Of a stretch of 34,943 bases of DNA, positions 8,402-17,227 are shown one piece after another. Both the position numbers and the translations under genes were made by a program. The stretch's first letter is position 1, and every line of letters begins with the position of its first letter. This DNA is from Lentisphaeria bacterium (lineage in GTDB: Bacteria; Verrucomicrobiota; Lentisphaeria; Victivallales; Victivallaceae), in NCBI GenBank assembly GCA_900768515.1, contig CAAGDG010000119.1, positions 1-34,943 on the forward strand. The letters run 5' to 3'. The notes below the pieces were generated by a model, which saw nothing but the letters and a program-made list of their open reading frames with translations, had not been told where the DNA came from and ran no database searches.

Positions 8402-9034
8402 ATGAAAATCCGATCCGCCGTCCATATCTTTTTCGCCGGCACTCTGATTCTGGCCGCGGCCGGATGTTCGGCGCCGAAAATCACCAACACGCCGCGCAAC
8501 GCCATCGAACAGCTCCTGGTCGCGGCGGTAATCGAACGGGGCGTCTACGGCATTCAACTCGACAAATACCAGGACAAGAAGTTCTTCCTCAACTACGACA
8601 ACCTCGCGCCCCAGGTGGACAAACCCTACCTGCAGGGGTGCGTCGAACTCCACTGCGCCGCCTCCGGCATCACGGTGGTCAAAGAGCAGAAGGAGGCGGA
8701 CTATCTGGTCGATGTCCTCTGCGGCGTCCTCGCCACCGACGACAGCCAGATCCTGCTCGGCACCCCGGAACTGCCGATCCCGATTCCGGACACCTCCCTC
8801 TCGGTGGCGATCCCCGAAATCGCGCTGTTCAAGGTGATTCGCCGCTACGCGGTCGGACGATTCAGTTTGAACATCCTCAATGCCGCCGACCGCAAGCCGG
8901 TCGAGGTCATCCGCGGGGTCAACGCCAGGTCGCAGTTCAACAACTGGACCATTCTGCTGATCCCCTTCACCACCCAGAATATCGAATTGCCGGAAACCAA
9001 CTACAAGGAAATGAGCGTTGACTTCTTCGAATGA
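8402..9034 (+). CDS. Predicted lipoprotein, DUF6655-like
   Basis: 210-residue exported protein with a lipoprotein signal peptide (MKIRSAVHIFFAGTLILAAAGC, Cys22 after LAAAG). The mature part begins APKITNTPRNAIEQLLVAAVIERGV; the TNTPR-A-EQLL pattern recalls DUF6655 lipoproteins of Planctomycetes and relatives, from memory. The rest mixes short helices and strands without catalytic motifs. The ATG at 8402 is preferred over an earlier ATG inside the esterase gene because it is preceded by GAAGGA and gives a clean signal peptide. Its 3' end overlaps the next gene by 17 bases. Function unknown; likely attached to the outer or inner membrane. Confidence 0.75.
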   Translation: MKIRSAVHIFFAGTLILAAAGCSAPKITNTPRNAIEQLLVAAVIERGVYGIQLDKYQDKKFFLNYDNLAPQVDKPYLQGCVELHCAASGITVVKEQKEADYLVDVLCGVLATDDSQILLGTPELPIPIPDTSLSVAIPEIALFKVIRRYAVGRFSLNILNAADRKPVEVIRGVNARSQFNNWTILLIPFTTQNIELPETNYKEMSVDFFE

Positions 9035-9656
9035 GTCCCCCATCTCCGGACAACCTCTCCTGTTCGAGGACGCGGTCGCCGTCTGCAAACGGAAACGGAT
9101 CCTGATGCTGCTGCTCGGCGGATTCGGCGCGTTCCTGGCCAGCGGAATCGTCTATCTGGCGCTCTACGTCGTGCTCTACGGCCTGATGCTCCGGAGAATG
9201 GGAAGTTCCGGGATCGTGCACTGGGGGCCTTTCGGTCTGATCCTGCTGCTGATTCTCAGCTATCCGGCGTTCAGGCGGGAACCGCCCCACCCCGCCGAAA
9301 TCGGCAGCGAATCCCGCTATTCTCACTGGGATCACAGAGTTTCCACTGCTGTCGCGGCTTTCGACTTTCTGTTTTTCGGTTCCCGGCTGTTCTATTGCGG
9401 AATCGATCTCTGGATCGACGCAATCAAACTCAAATGCACCCGGCCGGACGCCTACCTCCCCATCCTCGACGCCCTCTATCACGAACCGCACCGAATCGAA
9501 CTGAACGACCTGGAACAGGCGCTGGGAGTTTCACGCGATGAGTTCCTGCCGCTGCTCAAGCGCTTCGACGCCGTCATCCTGCTGCAGAGGCCGCCGGCGG
9601 TCGCCCTGACCTCCGCCTTCCGGGAACGACTCGACCGGCTGACGCAAGGCTTCTGA
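9018..9656 (+). CDS. Membrane protein with C-terminal winged-helix-like domain
   Basis: 212 residues. A TTG start is chosen because AAGGAA lies 7 bases upstream and no good ATG exists nearby; it overlaps the end of the lipoprotein gene. Residues about 25-60 and 68-85 are two clear transmembrane segments, and a weaker hydrophobic stretch lies near 115-135. The C-terminal about 70 residues (LDALYHEPHRIELNDLEQALGVSRDEFLPLLKRF in pattern) look like a winged-helix domain. It may belong with the preceding lipoprotein as an envelope pair. Not recognised as any named family. Confidence 0.65.
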   Translation: MTSSNESPISGQPLLFEDAVAVCKRKRILMLLLGGFGAFLASGIVYLALYVVLYGLMLRRMGSSGIVHWGPFGLILLLILSYPAFRREPPHPAEIGSESRYSHWDHRVSTAVAAFDFLFFGSRLFYCGIDLWIDAIKLKCTRPDAYLPILDALYHEPHRIELNDLEQALGVSRDEFLPLLKRFDAVILLQRPPAVALTSAFRERLDRLTQGF

Positions 9657-9722
9657 AACCCGTCGGAGACCGCCCCGGAAACATCCCGGAACACGGCGCC
9701 CTCCCCTCCGGAAAGAGATCCG

Positions 9723-11060
9723 TCAGAGGTTCCGCGGCGCCGGCGGCAGCGCAGGAACCCGCCAGCAATCGCGCAGCACCCGCGTCACACCCTCTTTCAT
9801 CACCGCGTTCGAAGGGGAGAAAATACTCCGGTAGGAGAAGAAAATCGTCCCACGGATCTCCGGATTCTTCTGGTTGTAGAGCAGCTGGTCGGTCAGTTCG
9901 GAAGCGCGCCACGCCCGGCCCGACCCCAGCCGGTACGCCCCCTGGCTGATGTAGAGGTTGACCCGGGTCCCCCGGACCACCTCGCCCCACCAGTCCGCCA
10001 GCGCCGCGTAAGCCGCAACCTCGTGGCAGAACGGCCAGTAAAGCTGCGGGGAGATGTAATCGACCCACCCCTCCTTCACCCAGGTGCGGCTGTCGGCGTA
10101 CTGCGCCAGGAACGACTGTTTTCCCCCGGTCAGGGAGCCGGACATCAGATCACGCTTGTTCCCCCAGATCCCGAAAGGACTGACCCCGAACACCACCCGG
10201 CGTCCGGTGGCGCGGTTGACCGCGGTCAGCTCCTCCTTGACGCCGCGGATCACCGCGTTGACGTTCTCCCGCCGCCATACCGCGACCGGCAGACCCTTCG
10301 GATTGTATTTCCGGTACGTCTCCGCATCGATGTTTCCGGTTCCGGAATAGGGGTAGAAATAGTCGTCAAACACGATCCCGTCGACCGGATAGCCGACGGC
10401 AATCTCCCGCACCACCGCGCGGATGAAACGGACCACCCGGGGATCCCCGGGATCCAGAAACAACGAAAGCTCCTTCTTCCCCACCGGGGCGGCGAGCACC
10501 AGATCCGGATTGCGCCGCGCAAAATTCTTCGGATCCAGCGTCGCCAGATACTTCGCCTGCGACAGCGGAGTCCGGGAGATCACCCGGTAGGGGTTCAGCC
10601 AGGCGTGAAATTCCAGCCCCTGCCGGTGCGCCTCCGCAACCATGAACGCCAGAGGATCGAACGATCCCCCGAGCGACTGCCCCTCCCGCCCGGTCATCCA
10701 GCGTGACCAGGGGGCCAGTTTCGAAGGATAAAAGGCGTCGTTCATCGGACGAACCTGGAACAGAACCGTATTGAAGTTCGCCTTGCGCAGATTCTCCACC
10801 AGACGGATGTAATCACGCTTGAACGACGCTGCGTCCGCGTGCTTCGGAAAGTCGATGTTCTCCACCGTGGCCACCCAGACCCCCCGCATCTCCCGGCTCC
10901 GCGGCTGGTAACGGTCCGGAAGACGCACCGGTCCGGAGGAGAATTTCCCCGCATAACGGACCGGCCTGCCCGTGAGAGGGTCATCCAGCACCCGTTCCGC
11001 CCCGGCGGAAAAGAAGATCGCCGACAACGCCAGCAACGCCACCACCTTGCCCCATTTCAT
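9723..11060 (-). CDS. GHL10 family (DUF187) exported glycosidase-like protein
   Basis: 445-residue member of the glycosyl-hydrolase-like 10 family (PF02638, YddW-type). A signal peptide occupies residues 1-21 (ending SAGA). The TIM barrel begins at REMRGVWVATVENIDFP (about 57-72) and shows family hallmarks: NTVLFQVRPMNDAFYPS, EFHAWLNPYR, VDGIVFDDYFYP, FGVSPFGIWGN and WVDYISPQLYW. These proteins are thought to act on cell-wall or polysaccharide substrates in the periplasm or at the surface. An AAAGGAGA ribosome site precedes the ATG. It is the last gene of the nadB-pcnB operon, 36 bases after pcnB, and converges on the plus-strand membrane gene with no clear terminator in the 66-base gap. Confidence 0.88.
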   Translation of the reverse strand: MKWGKVVALLALSAIFFSAGAERVLDDPLTGRPVRYAGKFSSGPVRLPDRYQPRSREMRGVWVATVENIDFPKHADAASFKRDYIRLVENLRKANFNTVLFQVRPMNDAFYPSKLAPWSRWMTGREGQSLGGSFDPLAFMVAEAHRQGLEFHAWLNPYRVISRTPLSQAKYLATLDPKNFARRNPDLVLAAPVGKKELSLFLDPGDPRVVRFIRAVVREIAVGYPVDGIVFDDYFYPYSGTGNIDAETYRKYNPKGLPVAVWRRENVNAVIRGVKEELTAVNRATGRRVVFGVSPFGIWGNKRDLMSGSLTGGKQSFLAQYADSRTWVKEGWVDYISPQLYWPFCHEVAAYAALADWWGEVVRGTRVNLYISQGAYRLGSGRAWRASELTDQLLYNQKNPEIRGTIFFSYRSIFSPSNAVMKEGVTRVLRDCWRVPALPPAPRNL

Positions 11061-11096
11061 GCCGGAATCTCCTTTCTCCCTGCCGCACGGAAAGAG

Positions 11097-12338
11097 TCAC
11101 GCCTCCGCGACCGTTTCTTTCTTCTTCTCCCGCCGGCCTCGCGGACGACGCCGACCGGAACGCCCGCCGGAACGGCGCTTGCCGCTCGCAGGCGGCCACA
11201 TCTCCTCAATCGAACCGACATCCCCCTCCGCCACCGCAGTGCGGATCAGCAGCAGCTCCCGGGCGTGCCCGTAGGAGTGCGCCTCCAGCAGCCGCCGGTC
11301 CCCCGGCGCCGCCTCCGACAGCAGCCCCTGCAGCAGCAGGACCCGCTCCGCCGACAAGGTCATGCGGTTCATCATGGTCTGAGGCTGGAACAGCCGGTCG
11401 AGCACCTCGCGGATCACCGCGGAGGAATCCGGCCCCGGCTTCCAGAGTTCCCCCGGTCCGTTCCCGCAGCCCAGTTCGACAAAAGGCAGCGCCAGAACCG
11501 CCATCGCCAGTGAAACGCTGTTGCGATAGACGCCCTCCACCACCCGGCAGTTGCGCTCATTGAAAAGATCGAGCATGTACTCCCCCGCCGGCGTCCCCCA
11601 GATCTCTTCGATCTTCGGCAGGAAATACGGCAGAAGCCCGTAATCGTGAAAGGCCTGCAGATGTTTGTCGCCGTAACCGGAACCGAGGATCTTCTCCAGC
11701 TCCAGCGACATCCGCGACGGCGAGGCGTGACGGATCAAATCCAGACACCGGAACAGAGCATTCTCCGTCGCGGCGTCCATCGTGAAGTCATACTGCCCGA
11801 CCAGCTTCAGCGCACGCAGCATCCGGACCGGATCCTCTTCAAAACGCAGCGCGGGATCCCCGATCGCCCGGACCACCTGCGCCCGGATATCGTCAATCCC
11901 CTGCCCCGTATGATCGATGAGTTCGGAGTGCACCGGATCGTAAAAGAGCGCATTGATCGTGAAATCCCGCCGCCAGGCATCCTCCTCCGCGGTCCCGAAT
12001 TCATTGTCGGACAGAATCATATGTTCCGGCAACGATTTGCTCGCCGCCGCACTCGACGCCCGCGGCGCCTGCCGGAAGGTGCTCACTTCAAACAGCTCCC
12101 CGCCGTACTGCACGTGCACCAGACGAAAACGCTTGCCGATAATCCGCGCCGAACGGCGCCCGAACACCGCGCGAACCTCTTCCGGCGTCGCCGCCGTGGA
12201 GATGTCGTAATCTTTCGGCCTGCGGCCAAGCAGCAGATCGCGGATCGCGCCTCCGACAATGTACGCCTCGTAACCGGATTGCTGCAGTTCCCGGATCAGA
12301 TTGATGACATGCGAGGCTACCGGCAGTTCATACTTCAT
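11097..12338 (-). CDS. pcnB: Poly(A) polymerase I / CCA-adding-type nucleotidyltransferase
   Basis: 413-residue class II nucleotidyltransferase. The N-terminal domain has AYIVGGAIRDLLLGRRPKDYDIS, with the metal-binding Asp43/Asp45 pair, then KRFRLVHVQYGGE and the RRDFTINALFYDP motif. The helical RNA-binding half follows (DPVRMLRALKL). The KRFRLVHV segment and the very basic C-terminal tail (KRRSGGRSGRRRPRGRREKKK) point to bacterial poly(A) polymerase I rather than a CCA-adding enzyme, but the two are hard to separate by eye. It would add 3' poly(A) tails that promote RNA decay. It lies 21 bases after nadB, with no strong ribosome site, so translation may rely on coupling. Confidence 0.82.
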   Translation of the reverse strand: MKYELPVASHVINLIRELQQSGYEAYIVGGAIRDLLLGRRPKDYDISTAATPEEVRAVFGRRSARIIGKRFRLVHVQYGGELFEVSTFRQAPRASSAAASKSLPEHMILSDNEFGTAEEDAWRRDFTINALFYDPVHSELIDHTGQGIDDIRAQVVRAIGDPALRFEEDPVRMLRALKLVGQYDFTMDAATENALFRCLDLIRHASPSRMSLELEKILGSGYGDKHLQAFHDYGLLPYFLPKIEEIWGTPAGEYMLDLFNERNCRVVEGVYRNSVSLAMAVLALPFVELGCGNGPGELWKPGPDSSAVIREVLDRLFQPQTMMNRMTLSAERVLLLQGLLSEAAPGDRRLLEAHSYGHARELLLIRTAVAEGDVGSIEEMWPPASGKRRSGGRSGRRRPRGRREKKKETVAEA

Positions 12339-12359
12339 AGGTCGTTCAAAAATGTCTCT

Positions 12360-14012
12360 TCAAAATTCTCGTTGAATGATGGTGTCCACGCAATCAAGTT
12401 CAGGATCGCGATAGGGGTAGTCGGCGTTGTAGTTCAGCCCGCGGCTCTCGTGGCGGCGCAGCGCACAGTCGATGATCAGCTCCGCCACCGTGGCGATGTT
12501 GCGCAGCTCCACCAGATCGGCGGTGATCAGAAAATCCCAGTAATACTTCTCGATCTCCTTGCGGATCAGTTTGATCCGGTTCTTGGCACGCTCCAGGCGC
12601 TTGTTGGTCCGGTAGATCCCGACGTAGTCCCACATGAAACGGCGGATCTCGTCCCAGTTGTGGGCGATCAGCACCTGCTCATCGGAGTCGGTCGCATTTC
12701 CGGTCATCCAGTTCAATGCGGCGGCGGCCGGCGGACGCGACTTCCGGAACAACTCGAACTTCGCATTGATGTCGTCCGCCGAGAACTTCGAGACCACCAG
12801 TGCCTCCAGCAAACTGTTGCTCGCCAGGCGGTTCGCCCCGTGCAACCCGGTGCAGCCGGACTCGCCGACCGCGTAAAGCCCCTGAATGCTCGAAGCGCCG
12901 TTCACGTCGGTCTTGATTCCGCCGCAGACGAAGTGCGCGGCGGGGACCACCGGAATCAGGTCCTTCGCCATGTTGATCCCCGCCTCAAGGCACTTTTCGA
13001 AAATATTCGGGAAACGACGGCGCAGCGCCGCCTCGCCCAGATGCCGGATGTCCAGATAGACACACTCCTCGCCGGTCCGCTTCATCTCGGAGTCGATCGC
13101 CCGGGCAACCACGTCCCGAGGCGCCAGGCTCTTCATCGGATGGTACTTCTGCATGAACTCCACCGGCTCGGAATCCCGCGAATCCCGGCACTTGAGAACC
13201 GCGCCCTCCCCGCGCAGCGCCTCGCTGATCAGGAAGGAACGGATCTTCGGATGGTGCAGAATCGTCGGATGGAACTGGATGAACTCCATATTCGCAATCT
13301 TCGCCCCCGCACGGTAGGCCATCGCAATGCCGGAACCGCAGGCCACATCCGGATTGCTGGTGTACAGGTAAACCTTGCCGGCGCCCCCGCACGCCACCGT
13401 GGTCGAATAGGAGAGAAACGTCAGAATCCGGCCGCTCTTCACATCCAGCGCGTAAGCCCCGAGACAGCGGTTCGGGCCGCCGATGTCGAGCCGGGAGGTC
13501 ACGATCAGATCGATCGCGACATGAAATTCGAAAACTTTGATGTTCGGCCTCGATCGGACCGCTTCAATCATCACCCGCTCCAGCTCGGCCCCGGTGATGT
13601 CTCCGGCATGCAGAACCCGCCGCTTGTGATGCCCCCCCTCGCGCCCGAGGTCGTACTCCTGCGCATCCTCCTTGAAACCGAGATCCCCCCGGGTCGTGAA
13701 CTTCGCGCCCAGCTCGATCAGCTCCCGGATCCGCGCCGGTCCGGCTTCGACAATCGCGCGCACCGCGCCGACGTCGCAGAGTCCGGCGCCCGCAACCAGC
13801 GTATCCTTGACATGCTCGTCGAACGAATCCAGTTCATCGATCACGCAGGCGACCCCTCCCTGGGCGAGCCGGCTGTTGCACTCGTAAATCTCCCGTTTCG
13901 TCAGTACCGCGACGCTCCGGCCGGATTCCGCCAGGTGCAGCGCGCTGGAAAGTCCGGCAAGTCCGCTGCCGATCACCAGATGATCAAACTCCAGAATTTC
14001 ACTGATTTCCAT
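12360..14012 (-). CDS. nadB: L-aspartate oxidase
   Basis: 550-residue flavoprotein oxidising L-aspartate to iminoaspartate, the first step of de novo NAD synthesis in the cytoplasm. It shows the Rossmann FAD motif Gly15-x-Gly17-x-x-Gly20 (LVIGSGLAG), SRLAQGGVA, the active-site segment EFIQFHPT, and the C-terminal FAD motif with CGGIKTDVNGAS and GLYAVGESGCTGLHGANRLASNSLLEALV. It ends with the helical domain shared by NadB and fumarate reductases. The start at 14012 is favoured by GGGAGGTG 6 bases upstream; the frame extends further but only into the promoter region. nadA and nadC are not nearby. First gene of the nadB-pcnB-GHL10 operon. Confidence 0.95.
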   Translation of the reverse strand: MEISEILEFDHLVIGSGLAGLSSALHLAESGRSVAVLTKREIYECNSRLAQGGVACVIDELDSFDEHVKDTLVAGAGLCDVGAVRAIVEAGPARIRELIELGAKFTTRGDLGFKEDAQEYDLGREGGHHKRRVLHAGDITGAELERVMIEAVRSRPNIKVFEFHVAIDLIVTSRLDIGGPNRCLGAYALDVKSGRILTFLSYSTTVACGGAGKVYLYTSNPDVACGSGIAMAYRAGAKIANMEFIQFHPTILHHPKIRSFLISEALRGEGAVLKCRDSRDSEPVEFMQKYHPMKSLAPRDVVARAIDSEMKRTGEECVYLDIRHLGEAALRRRFPNIFEKCLEAGINMAKDLIPVVPAAHFVCGGIKTDVNGASSIQGLYAVGESGCTGLHGANRLASNSLLEALVVSKFSADDINAKFELFRKSRPPAAAALNWMTGNATDSDEQVLIAHNWDEIRRFMWDYVGIYRTNKRLERAKNRIKLIRKEIEKYYWDFLITADLVELRNIATVAELIIDCALRRHESRGLNYNADYPYRDPELDCVDTIIQREF

Positions 14013-14064
14013 GAGAACACCTCCCGATTTTCGTGAGGGAATGGCAAAAATAACAATTTCCCGA

Positions 14065-14093
14065 TTGCCTCTTGCATGAAAATGTAGTAAATT
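14065..14093 (+). promoter_or_regulatory. Putative lnt operon promoter
   Basis: TTGCCT (14065-14070) and TAAATT (14088-14093), 17-base spacer, 75 bases upstream of the lnt start. The -10 overlaps that of the divergent nadB promoter. Confidence 0.4.
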
Positions 14094-14117
14094 ACACCAA
14101 AAACCGGTTGATTTCAA
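14089..14117 (-). promoter_or_regulatory. Putative nadB operon promoter
   Basis: Minus strand TTGAAA (14117-14112) and TAATTT (14094-14089), 17-base spacer, about 76 bases upstream of the nadB start codon. The region is AT-rich compared with its surroundings. Confidence 0.4.
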
Positions 14118-14168
14118 TTTAATTCCCGGAAATGTCCCGTTTTTTACGGCTTCCGGAGAGGAAAACAG

Positions 14169-15872
14169 ATGGATCACAACCAGGAAAGTCCCAATGAAAT
14201 CTGGAGAGCCGGCAGACGGACCCGCCTTCTGCGCCTCCTTGCCGCCGCCGCCGGAGGCGCAGCATTCGCCGGTGCGCTCCCTCCGCTGAACTGGTACTAT
14301 CTCGCATTCGCGGCGCCCGCGCTCCTGGTCGCCGCCGTCATCGGAACCGGCTGGCGGTTCGCGCTCCTCGCCGGCTGGATCTGGGGAGTCTGCTGGGCCT
14401 TCCCCGCCTTCCGCTTTCTGCGGGAAATCGACCCAGCGGTCCCCTTCCTGATGGCCCCGGTGCTCGGCGTCTGGACCGCGGTCTTCGCCGCCCCCCTCCC
14501 CGCCCTCTGGCGGGATACCGTCTTCCCGGTCGAAGTCGAACTGGCCGGAGCCGAAGCCAAACGCAAATATCTCGATTCCGGAAAGGGATTCTTCCGGCTC
14601 CTCCTCTTCGCCGCCGGAACCGCCGCGCTCTTCACGCTGCTCGAATGGAGCCGCTCAAGAATGCTCCCCTGGAATGAGCTCGGCACCACCATGTGGAGCC
14701 GGACCGATGTGATCCAGCTCGCCGCCGTGACCGGAAGTTACGGCGTCAGCTTCCTGGTCGCCTTCACCGGCGCCGGAATCGGCTGCGCGTTCCTGACCCG
14801 GTTCCGCGGCGCCGGACTCCGCGTCCTGGCGGCGGCCACGGGCTGTTTTGCACTGATCTCGCTCGGCGGCGCCATTTCCCTGCTGCGCGTACCGGAGCCG
14901 CAGCCGCCCAACTGGCGCCCCGCATTGCTCCAGGGCGACCTCTCCCAGCGGCGCAACGCGGTCGGTCCGCTCGCAGAAGAGGCGCTCGACATCTATCTGG
15001 ATCTGACCGGCCGGGCCATCCGGCTCGATCCGCCTCCCGACATCATCCTCTGGCCGGAAAGCGCGGTGCCGGTTCCGTTCCGCGCCGCCCATCCGACCGC
15101 CGCCCGGTTCCGCCGCGCGGTCGCCGCCGCCGCCCGGGAAAGCGGCATCCCGCTGCTGATCGGCGCCATCGACTTCACCGGCGACGGACGCGGCATGACC
15201 AACAGCGCGATCCACATCGACAGCGCCGGAAGAATGGTCCACAAATACGATAAAATCCACCGGGTCCCCTTCGGGGAGTACATCCCCTTCCGGTCGTATC
15301 TGCCGGAATTTCTGGTCCGCCGGATCGACATGAACCGCGACCTGACCCCCGGAGACAACTACGACCCGGTCGAATTCAAACCCGGAATCCGCGCCGGAAT
15401 CGCCATCTGTTTCGAAGGCGTCTTCAGCTACCTGACCAGAGAGTTCGCCCGGCGCGGCGCCAACGTGCTCGTGGTCCTCTCCAACGACGCCTGGTACCCC
15501 ACCAGCAGCGAACCTGAGCAGCACCTTGCAAACGCCGTCATGCGCTGTGTCGAAACCCGGCTGCCGATGGTCCGGTGCGGAAACAACGGCGGCTCGCTCC
15601 TCGTCACGCCGCAGGGAAGCATCACCCAGGTCCTGACCGTCCCCGGTCCGGAACCGAGACCGGAGCTCCGGCGCGGACGCGGTTTCGGAACCGTGGAACT
15701 CCACGTTCCCGCCGATCCCGGCGAAACCTTCTTCGTGCGCTTCGGAGAGTGGTTCGTGCTGCTGCTCTGGATCCTCCTCGCCGCCTGGCTTCTGACCGCG
15801 GCGGAGCACCGGCGCCGAATCCGCCTCTATTTCCACAACCTCCTGAAAGAAAAAAAGGATCTTCTCTCATGA
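14169..15872 (+). CDS. lnt: Apolipoprotein N-acyltransferase
   Basis: 567-residue inner-membrane enzyme that adds the third acyl chain to the N-terminal cysteine of lipoproteins. About six hydrophobic segments fill residues 20-235, followed by the periplasmic nitrilase domain and a final transmembrane helix near residues 525-548. The Glu-Lys-Cys catalytic triad is visible: Glu297 (WPESAVP), Lys362 (YDKIHRVPFGEYIP) and Cys414 (AICFEGVF). SNDAWYP and RCGNNGGS are also typical. Length is slightly above the usual 500-540, mostly in the membrane part. GGAGAGGA precedes the ATG. It fits the several lipoproteins seen in the window. Its stop overlaps the HIT gene start (ATGA). Confidence 0.93.
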   Translation: MDHNQESPNEIWRAGRRTRLLRLLAAAAGGAAFAGALPPLNWYYLAFAAPALLVAAVIGTGWRFALLAGWIWGVCWAFPAFRFLREIDPAVPFLMAPVLGVWTAVFAAPLPALWRDTVFPVEVELAGAEAKRKYLDSGKGFFRLLLFAAGTAALFTLLEWSRSRMLPWNELGTTMWSRTDVIQLAAVTGSYGVSFLVAFTGAGIGCAFLTRFRGAGLRVLAAATGCFALISLGGAISLLRVPEPQPPNWRPALLQGDLSQRRNAVGPLAEEALDIYLDLTGRAIRLDPPPDIILWPESAVPVPFRAAHPTAARFRRAVAAAARESGIPLLIGAIDFTGDGRGMTNSAIHIDSAGRMVHKYDKIHRVPFGEYIPFRSYLPEFLVRRIDMNRDLTPGDNYDPVEFKPGIRAGIAICFEGVFSYLTREFARRGANVLVVLSNDAWYPTSSEPEQHLANAVMRCVETRLPMVRCGNNGGSLLVTPQGSITQVLTVPGPEPRPELRRGRGFGTVELHVPADPGETFFVRFGEWFVLLLWILLAAWLLTAAEHRRRIRLYFHNLLKEKKDLLS

Positions 15873-16363
15873 GTCAACCACCGCTCTGGGCGCCATGGCG
15901 CATCGATTTCATCCGCGGCGACAAGGAAAAACGCTGTTTCCTCTGCAACAACGAAACACCCGGCAGCCGACCGGAAGAGAAGCTCATCATCCACCGCGGG
16001 AAATGCGCCTTCGTCATCCTGAACCGCTACCCCTACAATGCGGGACACCTGCTGATCGCCCCCTACCGCCACGTCGGGGACCTTCCGCTCCTGACCCGGG
16101 AGGAACGAATCGAAATGTTCGACCTCTGCGCCCGCGCCGAACTCTGTTTGCGACGCGCCATGAAGCCGGAGGGGTTCAACGTCGGATTCAACCTCGGCGC
16201 CGCCGCCGGCGCCGGTGTGGCGGACCACCTCCACATGCACGTCGTCCCCCGCTGGAACGGCGACAACAACTTCATGCCGGTGATCGCCGACATCCGGTGC
16301 GTCCCGGAAGCCCTGGAGGCAACCGCGGAACTGCTCCGGTCTCAATGGCGGGAGGAGGAGTGA
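15869..16363 (+). CDS. HIT-family nucleotide hydrolase/phosphorylase
   Basis: 164-residue histidine-triad protein. The motif His120-x-His122-x-His124 (HLHMHVVPRW) carries the nucleophilic histidine. The N-terminal PLWAPWRIDFI and CFLC segment is typical of the Ap4A phosphorylase-like HIT branch. It probably cleaves dinucleoside polyphosphates or other nucleotide adducts in the cytoplasm. The ATG overlaps the lnt stop by four bases and the DUF89 gene follows 6 bases after its stop, so expression is coupled in the lnt operon. Exact substrate not readable from sequence. Confidence 0.9.
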   Translation: MSQPPLWAPWRIDFIRGDKEKRCFLCNNETPGSRPEEKLIIHRGKCAFVILNRYPYNAGHLLIAPYRHVGDLPLLTREERIEMFDLCARAELCLRRAMKPEGFNVGFNLGAAAGAGVADHLHMHVVPRWNGDNNFMPVIADIRCVPEALEATAELLRSQWREEE

Positions 16364-16369
16364 CACATC

Positions 16370-17227
16370 ATGCGCGTACAGATCGACTGCTACCCCTGCA
16401 TCCTCGGACAGCTCTCCGAACTGGCAAAACAGGCCGAGTCCGGCGACAAGGAACGCCATGAACTGGTCCGGCTGATGCTCCGCCAGGTGCTGGAGGCCGA
16501 CGAAACCGCCACGCCTCCCGAATTCGCCGCGCTCTTCCATCGGGAGGTCGCCAACCGCACCGGCATCGAGGATCCCTACCGCGAGGCAAAGGACCGTTCC
16601 ACGGAACTCGCCCTGCAGCTGCTCCCCGAAATGCGCGAACTGGTCCGGAATCATCCCGACCCCTTCGAGGCGGCGGTCCGGCTGGCGATCGGAGGAAACA
16701 TCATCGATTACGGCGCGATCCCGGACTTCGACCTCGCACAGGCGGAACAGCGCATCCGCGAGGTGTTCGAACTCCCCTTCGACCGCGAGGCCGCCGCCCT
16801 GCTCCAACGGAGAATCGAACAGGCGAATTCCATCCTCTACATCCTCGACAACTGTGGAGAGGCCGTACTCGACCGGCTGCTCCTCGAACGGTGCGCCGGG
16901 AAAGTCACCGTCGCCGTCCGCGGGAAACCGATCCTCAACGACGTGACCCGGCGCGAAGCCGCCCTTTCCGGCATCGACTTCGTTCCGGTGATCGACACCG
17001 GCAGCAACGTGCCCGGGGTGTCGCTCCGCAACAGTTCTCCGGAGTTTCTCGAACACTTCCGCAACGCCGACCTGGTCATCTCCAAAGGACAGGGCAACTA
17101 TGAATCGCTCGACCACTGCGAACGGCCGATCTTCTTCCTGCTCCGCGTCAAATGCGCGGTGATCGCCAGAAGGCTCGGAAAACCATTCGGGTCCCTCCAG
17201 ATCCTCGGGAGGTTCCTCGATGCTTGA
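16370..17227 (+). CDS. DUF89/ARMT1-type damage-control phosphatase
   Basis: 285-residue member of the DUF89 family, metal-dependent phosphatases proposed to remove damaged sugar- or cofactor-phosphates. Visible hallmarks: N-terminal CYPC, GGNIIDYG, the DNCGE motif with the metal/nucleophile region after ILYILDN, the RGKPILNDVT segment and SKGQGNYESL near the C-terminus. These match the small prokaryotic form lacking the N-terminal helical domain of human ARMT1. Placed between a HIT protein and CvfB, overlapping the latter by 8 bases. The pairing with a HIT hydrolase suggests a metabolite-repair role, which is inference. Confidence 0.88.
   Translation: MRVQIDCYPCILGQLSELAKQAESGDKERHELVRLMLRQVLEADETATPPEFAALFHREVANRTGIEDPYREAKDRSTELALQLLPEMRELVRNHPDPFEAAVRLAIGGNIIDYGAIPDFDLAQAEQRIREVFELPFDREAAALLQRRIEQANSILYILDNCGEAVLDRLLLERCAGKVTVAVRGKPILNDVTRREAALSGIDFVPVIDTGSNVPGVSLRNSSPEFLEHFRNADLVISKGQGNYESLDHCERPIFFLLRVKCAVIARRLGKPFGSLQILGRFLDA

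Noticed and set aside
11646..14036. Plus-strand open frame of about 796 codons opposite pcnB and nadB
   Set aside because: It runs across two well-supported minus-strand genes and their intergenic spacer and has Arg/His/Gln-rich antisense composition.
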